Source: Marixanthomonas sp002364245 (lineage in GTDB: Bacteria; Bacteroidota; Bacteroidia; Flavobacteriales; Flavobacteriaceae). From it: a stretch of 64,000 nucleotides of DNA. This document shows positions 42,433 to 49,512 of the stretch, piece after piece. Under the pieces are notes generated by a model that saw only the letters and a list, made by a program, of their open reading frames with translations, was not told the origin of the DNA and searched no databases. The translations under genes and the position numbers were made by a program. The stretch is from contig CAXAZF010000002.1 in the NCBI GenBank assembly GCA_963973455.1, forward strand, positions 186,001 through 250,000, read 5' to 3'. How positions within the stretch are numbered: position 1 is the stretch's first letter; every line of letters begins with the position of its first letter.

Positions 42433-42683
42433 TAATAAATTTGTGTATTACCAATAAACAACTGTATTTCAAGACTTATTGATTTTTATTACCCTAAATT
42501 TATTTTGTTAAGGCTTTTTTTATGGTTTAATAAGCTATTTAATAGCTTCAAATTACTTTGTTTCTTAATATAAATCACATTAATTTAGGCAATGTAATAA
42601 TGTCATAAAAAACGAAAATAACAAGAACTTATCCAAAATCAACCCTTTTGTTATATTTTAACGGTAATTGTTAATTTTCTTAG

Positions 42684-42771
42684 CAGAGAGGAAGGGATTC
42701 GAACCCTCGATACGCTTTTGGCGTATACACACTTTCCAGGCGTGCGCCTTCGACCACTCGGCCACCTCTCT
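42684..42771 (-). tRNA. tRNA-Ser (anticodon GGA)
   Basis: 88-nt type II tRNA on the minus strand. Acceptor AGAGAGG pairs with CCTCTCT; the anticodon loop CTGGAAA gives GGA (reads TCC); the long variable arm TATACGCCAAAAGCGTA is present; T-loop GTTCGAA; discriminator G; CCA not encoded. The class and anticodon are unambiguous. Confidence 0.96.
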
Positions 42772-42919
42772 AGATTTTTTCTTACTAACCCCAAACAAAG
42801 TAAAAACCTTATTTTATCTAATAAAGACTTTTATTTTAATACTGAGGTAAAGGCATTTTATAAACGGAGTGCCAAATAACAAAAAAAATGTTGGTTGATA
42901 AAACATTTCACAAGGAAAT

Positions 42920-43948
42920 TTACATCATCTCTCCTCTTAAAGATGTTTCAAATATGGTTTTAAAGCTGTTAGCTGATATTTTTTGTCCTAAAACGTACAT
43001 TAATTTTGCCAAGGCTGCCTCTGTTGTTATGTCTTTACCAGAAATAACTCCCATTTCTTTTAAGGCCGTGCTAGTTTCATAAAGTCCCATTACTACACTC
43101 CCACCTGAACATTGAGTTACGTTAATTACTGGAATTCCATTATCTATAATTTTTTTTAAGGCCTTTAAAAACCATTCTTCATTTGTTGTGTTTCCACTTC
43201 CGTATGTTTCTATAACCAATCCTTTCATCTCAGGATACGCAAAAATGTGTTCTACAGTAGCTATATCAATTCCGGGGAACATTTTCAGCAACACAATATT
43301 AGACTCCATCCGTTTGTGCACCTTCAGTTTTTTTCTTCGGTTGGGCTTATAAAGTGCTTCGTGGTTAATAAAAAGATGAACCCCGCTCTCAACCAATGGC
43401 GGATAGTTTAAGGAAGCAAATGCTTCAAAATGTTCTGCATTTATTTTTGTGGTACGATTTGCCCGGTACAATTTATATTCAAAATACAAACATACTTCCG
43501 ATATTGTTGACCTTCCCTTTTCGCGCAGCGCTGCTATTTGTATAGAGGTAATGAGGTTTTCCTTAGCATCGGTGCGTAAATCCCCAATAGGCAGTTGTGA
43601 TCCTGTAAAAATTACAGGTTTGGCTAAGTTTTCAAGCATAAAGCTTAGTGCAGAAGCGGTGTACGACATCGTATCGCTTCCATGTAAAACTACAAACCCA
43701 TCAAAATCGATATAATTTTCTTCTATTATACCAGCTATCATAGTCCAATACTTTGCACTCATATTTGAACTATCGATTGGCTCTTCAAAAGTACGAGTGC
43801 TTATTTCGCAATCTAATAACTTCAATTCTGGAATGTGCTTTAATAAATCATCAAAATTGAAGTTGCGCAAGGCTCCTGTTTCGAAATCCTTGATCATACC
43901 AATAGTACCACCGGTATATATAAGGAGTATGTTTGGTTTTTTATGCAT
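42920..43948 (-). CDS. ansA: type I L-asparaginase
   Basis: 342 residues. IYTGGTIGM carries the first catalytic Thr and FVVLHGSDTMSYTASALSFM the second Thr-Asp pair; TGSQLPIGDLRTDAKENL is the family motif. No signal peptide, so cytoplasmic, as expected of type I. It hydrolyses asparagine to aspartate and ammonia. The stop of tatD lies 12 nt upstream, so the two genes form a short minus-strand operon. Confidence 0.93.
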   Translation of the reverse strand: MHKKPNILLIYTGGTIGMIKDFETGALRNFNFDDLLKHIPELKLLDCEISTRTFEEPIDSSNMSAKYWTMIAGIIEENYIDFDGFVVLHGSDTMSYTASALSFMLENLAKPVIFTGSQLPIGDLRTDAKENLITSIQIAALREKGRSTISEVCLYFEYKLYRANRTTKINAEHFEAFASLNYPPLVESGVHLFINHEALYKPNRRKKLKVHKRMESNIVLLKMFPGIDIATVEHIFAYPEMKGLVIETYGSGNTTNEEWFLKALKKIIDNGIPVINVTQCSGGSVVMGLYETSTALKEMGVISGKDITTEAALAKLMYVLGQKISANSFKTIFETSLRGEMM

Positions 43949-43960
43949 TCTGCTTTTGTA

Positions 43961-44725
43961 TTAAATGCTGAATATTTCTTTTGAATTTTGAGTAGTGACC
44001 GTAGCAACTTCTTTTTCTGAAACACCATAAATTTCAGCCACTTTTTTACATATTAAGGCTAAGTAACTACTCTCATTACGTTTACCGCGATATGGTGCTG
44101 GAGACAAATAAGGGGAGTCAGTTTCTAAAACGATGTGTTTTAAATCAATTTCGCCCAGAAACTGGTCAATTTTACCATTTTTAAATGTTACAACGCCCCC
44201 AATGCCAAGCTTCATATTATAGGACAAGGCCCGTTCTGCTTGTTCTTTTGTGCCAGTGAAGCAGTGGAAAATTCCGAAGAGGTCATCCCCTTTTTCACTT
44301 TCCAAAACCTCAAACACTTCATCAAACGCGTCCCTACAATGAATTACGATAGGTAGCTTGTACTTTTTAGCCAATTGTATTTGCCTTTTAAATGCATCTT
44401 GTTGAATGGCCAACGTTGAAGTATCCCAATACAGATCAACCCCTATTTCACCTACCGCATAAAAGCTACGTTTTTTAAACTGTTGTTCTATGTGGGCTAG
44501 CTCTGCTTCGAAGTTCTCTTTAACCGAAGTTGGGTGCAACCCCATCATTAAGAAAACCTGATCGGGATATTTTTTTTCTAACTCGTACATTTCTTCTGTA
44601 TATCCCGAATCTATTGCAGGAATAAAAAAACGTTCTACTCCAGCATCGATAGCCCGTTGCACGATCTGCTTTCTATCTTCATCAAAAGCATCACTATATA
44701 AATGTGTGTGTGTATCTGTTAACAT
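43961..44725 (-). CDS. TatD-family metal-dependent hydrolase
   Basis: 254 residues of the amidohydrolase TIM-barrel. Metal ligands are visible in order: DTHTHLYS, GEIGVDLYWD, IVIHCRDAF, IFHCFTGT and LETDSPYLSP. TatD enzymes are divalent-metal DNases/3'-5' exonucleases implicated in DNA repair. The ATG at 44725 is divergent from the aspartyl-protease gene, with 49 bp between the starts. Paired with the asparaginase gene downstream. Confidence 0.93.
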   Translation of the reverse strand: MLTDTHTHLYSDAFDEDRKQIVQRAIDAGVERFFIPAIDSGYTEEMYELEKKYPDQVFLMMGLHPTSVKENFEAELAHIEQQFKKRSFYAVGEIGVDLYWDTSTLAIQQDAFKRQIQLAKKYKLPIVIHCRDAFDEVFEVLESEKGDDLFGIFHCFTGTKEQAERALSYNMKLGIGGVVTFKNGKIDQFLGEIDLKHIVLETDSPYLSPAPYRGKRNESSYLALICKKVAEIYGVSEKEVATVTTQNSKEIFSI

Positions 44726-44774
44726 AACGGCAAAGCTACTTAAATTTGTTGGCTATCTTTACAAAAAACAAGAG

Positions 44775-45209
44775 ATGCATTTACGTACATTCCTTGAAGG
44801 GAAAAAATTTTATAGAATACCATTAAAAAAATTAGCAACAGGACATTATAAATTAACTGCCACAATAAATGGAGTTCAAGGTTTGTTTATTTTAGACACT
44901 GGGGCCTCAACAAGTTGTATTGGTTTTGATGAAATCAATTTTTTTATGATGGAAAGTGAAGACAGTGAAATTAAGGCTGCTGGTGCCGGAGCCATCAATA
45001 TGGAGACGAAAATTACTCGAAAAAATAAAATAGCTATAGGAAATTGGAGTTCAAACTCAATGGATTTTGTAGTTTTTGACCTCTCCCATGTAAATCAAGC
45101 ACTACAACAAGTGGATGAAGATTCAGTAAACGGAATTATCGGAGCTGATTTTTTAAAGCAATTCCGTGCTGTTATTGATTACGGAAGAAACTGTGTCTAT
45201 TTAAAATAA
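44775..45209 (+). CDS. retropepsin-like aspartyl protease (clan AA)
   Basis: 144 residues from the ATG at 44775. The open frame extends to 44706, but that start would lie inside the divergent tatD gene. LTATINGVQGLFILDTGASTSCIGF contains the DTGAS catalytic motif, and VNGIIGADFLKQFRAVIDY contains the hydrophobic-hydrophobic-G second motif. Proteins of this size carry one catalytic Asp and act as homodimers, like retroviral proteases. No signal peptide or membrane helix is seen. Substrate unknown. It stands 72 bp before the histidine kinase gene. Confidence 0.85.
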   Translation: MHLRTFLEGKKFYRIPLKKLATGHYKLTATINGVQGLFILDTGASTSCIGFDEINFFMMESEDSEIKAAGAGAINMETKITRKNKIAIGNWSSNSMDFVVFDLSHVNQALQQVDEDSVNGIIGADFLKQFRAVIDYGRNCVYLK

Positions 45210-45281
45210 GTTTCTTCAATATATCTTATCCCTAATTAATTTTTAGTAATTTTAAATACTCCCTATAACTTATTATTAGCA

Positions 45282-47303
45282 ATGCAAAAAAAGTGTCTGG
45301 TATTATTTGCCCTGTTATTGCTGTACCCTTTTATGGGTATAGGGCAAAATATATCTTTTTATAAAAACAAAGCTCGTACTCTAACTGACACCCTTTCCAA
45401 ATTAGAAGCAATTGATTCTGTAATCTCAAAAAGCTATGGTAATGATAATGAAATTTTTATAAATTACAGCAACCAGTATATTGAATTAGCAAAACAAACA
45501 GACAGCATTGAGTGGGCGGCCAAAAAAGCCATGAACCTGCAAAGGATACTTTCAGAAAACAAAAATGAACCCAAACAGGCTATCCGTATAATTGATGGAG
45601 TGCTTGCACATAAATACAAAATAAAAGATAGTTTTTTATTGGGTGGGTTATACCTTAAAAGAGGAAAGGCCAACCTTAAAATAAACGTAAAAGAAGCAAT
45701 AGATGATTATGCTAAGGCCATCAAGAACTTTTCCACAAATGATTCAATCTATATTGCAGATGCTTACTTATTCAGTGGGCAGGCATATTCTAATATAGGA
45801 AAGTTTGTAGCCGCCAGTGAATATTATGAAAAAGCATACCAGTTTTATGAAAAACGAGGAGAATATGAATATATGCTGCACGCTAGACAAGGAATCATTA
45901 CTATGTTTAGCATGAACGGTTTTTATAAAAAAGCAAAAAAAGAACGTGAAGATCTCATTGAAACCCTAAAAAAACTGGAGAACAAAAAATATATAATAAC
46001 CGAATATTATAACCAGGCAATAGATTATCAAAAAACAGGAAATAAAAAATTAGAGCTTGAATACCTATTAAAAGCAGATTCGCTTCTTACTGTATCTGAC
46101 ATAGAACAAAAAGATTACAACAACCGAATAGATGTTAATGCAAAACTCGCAGAATATTACACAAGCAACAACCAACTTTTCAAAGCTAAAGAATATTTAA
46201 AAATATTAGATCAATGGGTAGGCAAGGTCAAAGAGGACAGATTGGCCAAGATAAGTTACAATGGAGCCAAAGCAAAATATTATCACGCTATGGGTCTTGA
46301 TAAAGAAGCATTGCAATTTGCCGAAGATCAATTACTGTATGCAAAAGCCGTTGGCCATGAGGACGACATTATGTATTCTCACTTGTTGCTCTCTAATATT
46401 TATTCTGAAATGGGCCAGTTTAAAAAAAGCCTAGATAACAAAAACGCTTACCTAAATTTACGGGATTCTCTATACAATAAAGGTACCGCTCAATTTTTAG
46501 CCTATTACCAAACTTTATACGAAACCGAAAAAAAAGAAAAAAAGTTAGTTGAAAAAAACACTAACATCCAATTATTGGAAAAAGACAGTGAAAACTTCAA
46601 AAAAATTGTGTTCTTTTCAAGTTTGGCGGTAGTACTTTTATTTGGCCTTATATTATTGTACCGTAACCAACGCTATCTTAAAAGCAACAAAGAAATACAA
46701 GAAAAGTTTAGCCAAAAACTTTTGGTTTCGCAAGAGTTGGAACGAAAACGAATTTCCAAAGATCTCCACGATGGCCTTGGACAGCGCTTGTTGCTCATAA
46801 AAAACAAAATAGTGGCAAATGGTGATAGCGATACCAAAAAAATGGTGGATGAAGCTATTGACGAAGTGCGCACAATTTCAAGAGATTTGCATCCATTTCA
46901 GCTTCAGGAAATGGGGATAACCAAGGCAATAGAATATACTTTAACGCAAATAGATGAAAATACAACGCTCTTTATTTCTTCTGAAATAGATAATATTGAT
47001 AACTTGTTCACCAAAGAACAAGAAGTGAACATATACAGGATTGTACAAGAAACGCTTAATAACATTTTAAAGCATGCAAAAGCCGAAGCCAGTAAAGTAA
47101 CTATTAAAAAACTCACGGGAAATATTGTGATTTCGATAAAAGACAACGGCGTAGGTTTTGACTTTACAGAAAAATACCAGAATGTGAAATCCTTAGGATT
47201 GAAAACACTTTTGGAACGAACAAGGTTTTTAAATGGACAAATGAAGGTGAAATCAATAAAAAATAATGGCACAATAATCATATTTCAATTTCCGGTATCA
47301 TGA
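45282..47303 (+). CDS. sensor histidine kinase with extracytoplasmic TPR domain
   Basis: 673 residues: signal peptide (1-21, ending MGIGQ), a TPR region of about 400 residues (repeats such as AYLFSGQAYSNIGKFVAASEYYEKAYQFYEK), one transmembrane helix near 441-461 (KIVFFSSLAVVLLFGLILLY), a short coiled coil, a HisKA_3 dimerisation domain with RKRISKDLHDGLGQ (H496), and an ATPase domain with NILKHAKA, DNGVGFD and GLKTLLERTRFL. This is the NarL/DesK class. The stop codon overlaps the regulator start by 4 nt. The periplasmic TPR would sense a protein or cell-envelope signal. Confidence 0.92.
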   Translation: MQKKCLVLFALLLLYPFMGIGQNISFYKNKARTLTDTLSKLEAIDSVISKSYGNDNEIFINYSNQYIELAKQTDSIEWAAKKAMNLQRILSENKNEPKQAIRIIDGVLAHKYKIKDSFLLGGLYLKRGKANLKINVKEAIDDYAKAIKNFSTNDSIYIADAYLFSGQAYSNIGKFVAASEYYEKAYQFYEKRGEYEYMLHARQGIITMFSMNGFYKKAKKEREDLIETLKKLENKKYIITEYYNQAIDYQKTGNKKLELEYLLKADSLLTVSDIEQKDYNNRIDVNAKLAEYYTSNNQLFKAKEYLKILDQWVGKVKEDRLAKISYNGAKAKYYHAMGLDKEALQFAEDQLLYAKAVGHEDDIMYSHLLLSNIYSEMGQFKKSLDNKNAYLNLRDSLYNKGTAQFLAYYQTLYETEKKEKKLVEKNTNIQLLEKDSENFKKIVFFSSLAVVLLFGLILLYRNQRYLKSNKEIQEKFSQKLLVSQELERKRISKDLHDGLGQRLLLIKNKIVANGDSDTKKMVDEAIDEVRTISRDLHPFQLQEMGITKAIEYTLTQIDENTTLFISSEIDNIDNLFTKEQEVNIYRIVQETLNNILKHAKAEASKVTIKKLTGNIVISIKDNGVGFDFTEKYQNVKSLGLKTLLERTRFLNGQMKVKSIKNNGTIIIFQFPVS

Positions 47304-47932
47304 ACACACAAACCATAATAACAGCAGATGATCACCCACTTTTATTGAAAGGATTAAATGATTTTTTACTTGAAAAACAATACAATATCATTGGCAGCGC
47401 ACATAATGGAAGGGATGCTTACAACTTAGTTGCTAAAGAAAAACCTAGTATTGCAATTTTGGATATACAAATGCCGTATATGTCCGGGATTGAAATAGCC
47501 AGAAAGTGCAAAGAAAATTCAATAGACACCAAAATCGTTCTCATCACACTTCACAAAGAAAAAGAGCTTTACCTTAAGGCTCAAGAGTTAAACATATTTG
47601 GCTATGTATTAAAGGAATTTGCGTTAGAAGAAATTGAAAACTGTATTAACACTGTTACGAGGGGCGAAAAATACTTTAGTCCAAAGATAAAGGAACTGCT
47701 CGACGGGATTCTTTTTTCCGACAGTGCCTTAAATGCATTGACGCCTTCAGAAAAAAAGATACTAAAATTAATTGCTAACGATAAAACCAATAAGGAAATA
47801 GCATCACTTCTTTTTATATCTCACCGAACGGTCGAAAAGCATAGAAGCAACATAATTTCTAAGTTAAACTTAGAGCCCAAAACAAACAGCTTACTTATTT
47901 GGGCCAAAGAAAATCATGATAAAATGCTGTAA
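47300..47932 (+). CDS. LuxR/NarL-type response regulator
   Basis: 210 residues. Receiver domain with D10-D11, phospho-acceptor D55 (IAILDIQMPYMSG), T83 and K105 (GYVLKEF), all the residues of a working receiver. C-terminal LuxR-type HTH around residues 145-205 (LTPSEKKILKLIANDKTNKEIASLLFISHRTVEKHRSNIISKL). Cognate partner of the upstream TPR kinase by 4-nt overlap. Directly after its stop lies a group of ACGT palindromes that could be its binding sites. Confidence 0.93.
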   Translation: MNTQTIITADDHPLLLKGLNDFLLEKQYNIIGSAHNGRDAYNLVAKEKPSIAILDIQMPYMSGIEIARKCKENSIDTKIVLITLHKEKELYLKAQELNIFGYVLKEFALEEIENCINTVTRGEKYFSPKIKELLDGILFSDSALNALTPSEKKILKLIANDKTNKEIASLLFISHRTVEKHRSNIISKLNLEPKTNSLLIWAKENHDKML

Positions 47933-47934
47933 AA

Positions 47935-47969
47935 ACGTCATTTAGAACGTAATTACGTGTATACACGTA
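47935..47969. promoter_or_regulatory. clustered ACGT palindromes, candidate operator
   Basis: TACGTGTATACACGTA (47954-47969) is a perfect 16-bp palindrome. It overlaps ACGTAATTACGT (47947-47958), another perfect palindrome. ACGT occurs four times in 34 bp (47935, 47947, 47955, 47965). The site lies between the response-regulator stop and a small ORF starting at 48017. Binding by the adjacent LuxR-type regulator is a hypothesis. Confidence 0.5.
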
Positions 47970-48016
47970 TTTTATTAATGTATTTATTTTCTGACATTTA
48001 CTTACTGAATATTAAC

Positions 48017-48136
48017 ATGGTGTTTAAAGATGATAACAAGAAAAATGAAAAGAATAAAAAAAGGATTTTTATACTTTTAGTTGTTATTGTAATTTCTATT
48101 GTGTTGCTAAATATTGTTAATTATTTTGTTTCTTAA
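48017..48136 (+). CDS. small single-pass membrane protein, 39 residues
   Basis: Translated by hand from ATG 48017 to TAA 48134-48136. The N-terminus is highly charged (MVFKDDNKKNEKNKKR) and is followed by a continuous hydrophobic helix of about 20 residues (IFILLVVIVISIVLLNIV) and a short tail, so it is a credible cytoplasm-in single-span peptide. It is below the usual annotation cut-off. It sits between a candidate operator (47935-47969) and a terminator (48166-48199), which gives it the layout of an independent transcription unit downstream of the two-component system. No homology claim is made. Confidence 0.5.
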   Translation: MVFKDDNKKNEKNKKRIFILLVVIVISIVLLNIVNYFVS

Positions 48137-48165
48137 TTTTTATGTTAATATTTCAACTAACTAAT

Positions 48166-48199
48166 TAAAAAAACACCCGGCCAAAGCCGGGTGTTTTTA
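48166..48199. terminator. bidirectional terminator before odhB end
   Basis: ACACCCGGC-CAAA-GCCGGGTGT (48173-48194) is a perfect 9-bp GC-rich stem with a T-run after it and an A-run before it. It can stop both the small-ORF transcript and the minus-strand odhB transcript, which ends at 48222. Confidence 0.9.
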
Positions 48200-48221
48200 G
48201 TTTATATAAATTTATTTTTTT

Positions 48222-49472
48222 TTAAAGCTCCAAAGCTTTTTTAACATCGTTGTCCATTAGCAACTCTTCAGGACTTTCCAGCGCTTCTTTTATAGCTACT
48301 AAAAATCCAACTGATTCTTTTCCATCAATTATTCTGTGATCATAAGATAATGCAACGTACATTATTGGTGCGATGGCTATGGCCCCATCTTTTGCAATTG
48401 GACGTTCTACAATATTGTGCATCCCTAAAATAGCTGATTGCGGTGGATTGATAATTGGTGTGGAAAGCATACTTCCAAAGACACCTCCGTTTGAAATAGT
48501 AAAGGTTCCTCCGGTCATTTCGTCAACCGTTATTTTACCATCACGGGCTCTAAGTGCCAATCGTTTTACTTCGTCTTCAACACCTCTAAAACTTAAATTT
48601 TCTGCATTTCTAATAACTGGGACCATCAATCCTTTAGGACCGGAAACTGCTATAGAAATATCTTTATTATCATATTTTATTTGATAATCTCCATCAATCA
48701 TAGAGTTGACGTCAGGGTACATATCTAAAGCTCTAACAACCGCTAACGTGAAGAAAGACATAAAGCCTAAACTTACACCGTGCTTTTCCTTAAAGTCTTC
48801 TTTATACTTTTTACGCAACTCAAAAATAGGACTCATATCAACCTCGTTAAAGGTGGTAAGCATAGCCGTTTCATTTTTTGCTGAAACTAAGCGTTCTGCA
48901 ACTTTACGTCTAAGCATTGAAAGCTTTTTACGCTCAGTGCCTCTGCTGCCAGTTCCAGGAGATCCCATTGATGGATTCGCTTTAACTGCATCATCTTTTG
49001 TTATACGTCCATCGCGTCCAGAGCCCTTAACATTTTTGGCATCCACTCCTTTTTCATCCATGATCTTCTTAGCAGAAGGAGATGGTGTTCCAGTAGCATA
49101 TGTTTTTTTATCCTGCTCTTGCGATTGTGTAGAAGGCTTAGAAGGTTTTTCTGTTTTTGCCTCAGGTTTATCATTGTCTTTATCTTCTGATTGTTTATCA
49201 TCATCAGAATCATCATCTGAGCCACCTGGCTTTTCTGCTTCAGTATCGATTAAACAAACCACCTCTCCTACAGCTACAGCATCGCCCTCTTCAGCTTTAC
49301 GGGTAATAACACCGCTTGCTTCAGCAGGTAATTCTAAGGTTGCTTTATCACTGTCAATTTCTGCAATGGCTTGATCTTTTTCTACATAGTCGCCATCCTC
49401 AACTAACCATTGTGCTATTTCTACTTCGGTTATGGATTCTCCCGGTGAGGGAACTTTCATTTCTAATGCCAT
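48222..49472 (-). CDS. odhB: dihydrolipoyllysine succinyltransferase (E2 of 2-oxoglutarate dehydrogenase)
   Basis: 416 residues. Lipoyl domain at 1-80 with EIDSDKATLEL (lipoylated K43), an acidic Asp/Glu/Lys/Ser-rich linker, an E3-binding domain near 125-165 (PSAKKIMDEKGVDAKNVKGSGRDGRITKDD), and the catalytic domain ending with SYDHRIIDGKESVGFL, which holds the active-site His and Asp. It transfers the succinyl group to CoA in the TCA cycle. It follows sucA with a 40-bp gap, in the order sucA-odhB. E3 (lpd) is not in the window. Confidence 0.95.
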   Translation of the reverse strand: MALEMKVPSPGESITEVEIAQWLVEDGDYVEKDQAIAEIDSDKATLELPAEASGVITRKAEEGDAVAVGEVVCLIDTEAEKPGGSDDDSDDDKQSEDKDNDKPEAKTEKPSKPSTQSQEQDKKTYATGTPSPSAKKIMDEKGVDAKNVKGSGRDGRITKDDAVKANPSMGSPGTGSRGTERKKLSMLRRKVAERLVSAKNETAMLTTFNEVDMSPIFELRKKYKEDFKEKHGVSLGFMSFFTLAVVRALDMYPDVNSMIDGDYQIKYDNKDISIAVSGPKGLMVPVIRNAENLSFRGVEDEVKRLALRARDGKITVDEMTGGTFTISNGGVFGSMLSTPIINPPQSAILGMHNIVERPIAKDGAIAIAPIMYVALSYDHRIIDGKESVGFLVAIKEALESPEELLMDNDVKKALEL

Positions 49473-49512
49473 AGTAATTTAATTTACCTGTTACGGATAT
49501 TATATAATAGTA

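Noticed and set aside
42532..42548. AAGCTATT/AATAGCTT inverted repeat in the gap before tRNA-Ser
   Set aside because: Single AT-rich repeat with no promoter, gene end or companion site nearby; likely chance in this composition.
42668..42850. Open frame of 60 residues across tRNA-Ser (contains AERKGFEPSIRF)
   Set aside because: Same artefact: antisense tRNA translation; no start context and no independent signal.
48706..49374. 222-residue open frame opposite odhB
   Set aside because: It lies wholly antisense to a well-supported gene and its Ser/Leu-rich composition is the mirror of the Asp/Glu/Lys linker of OdhB.
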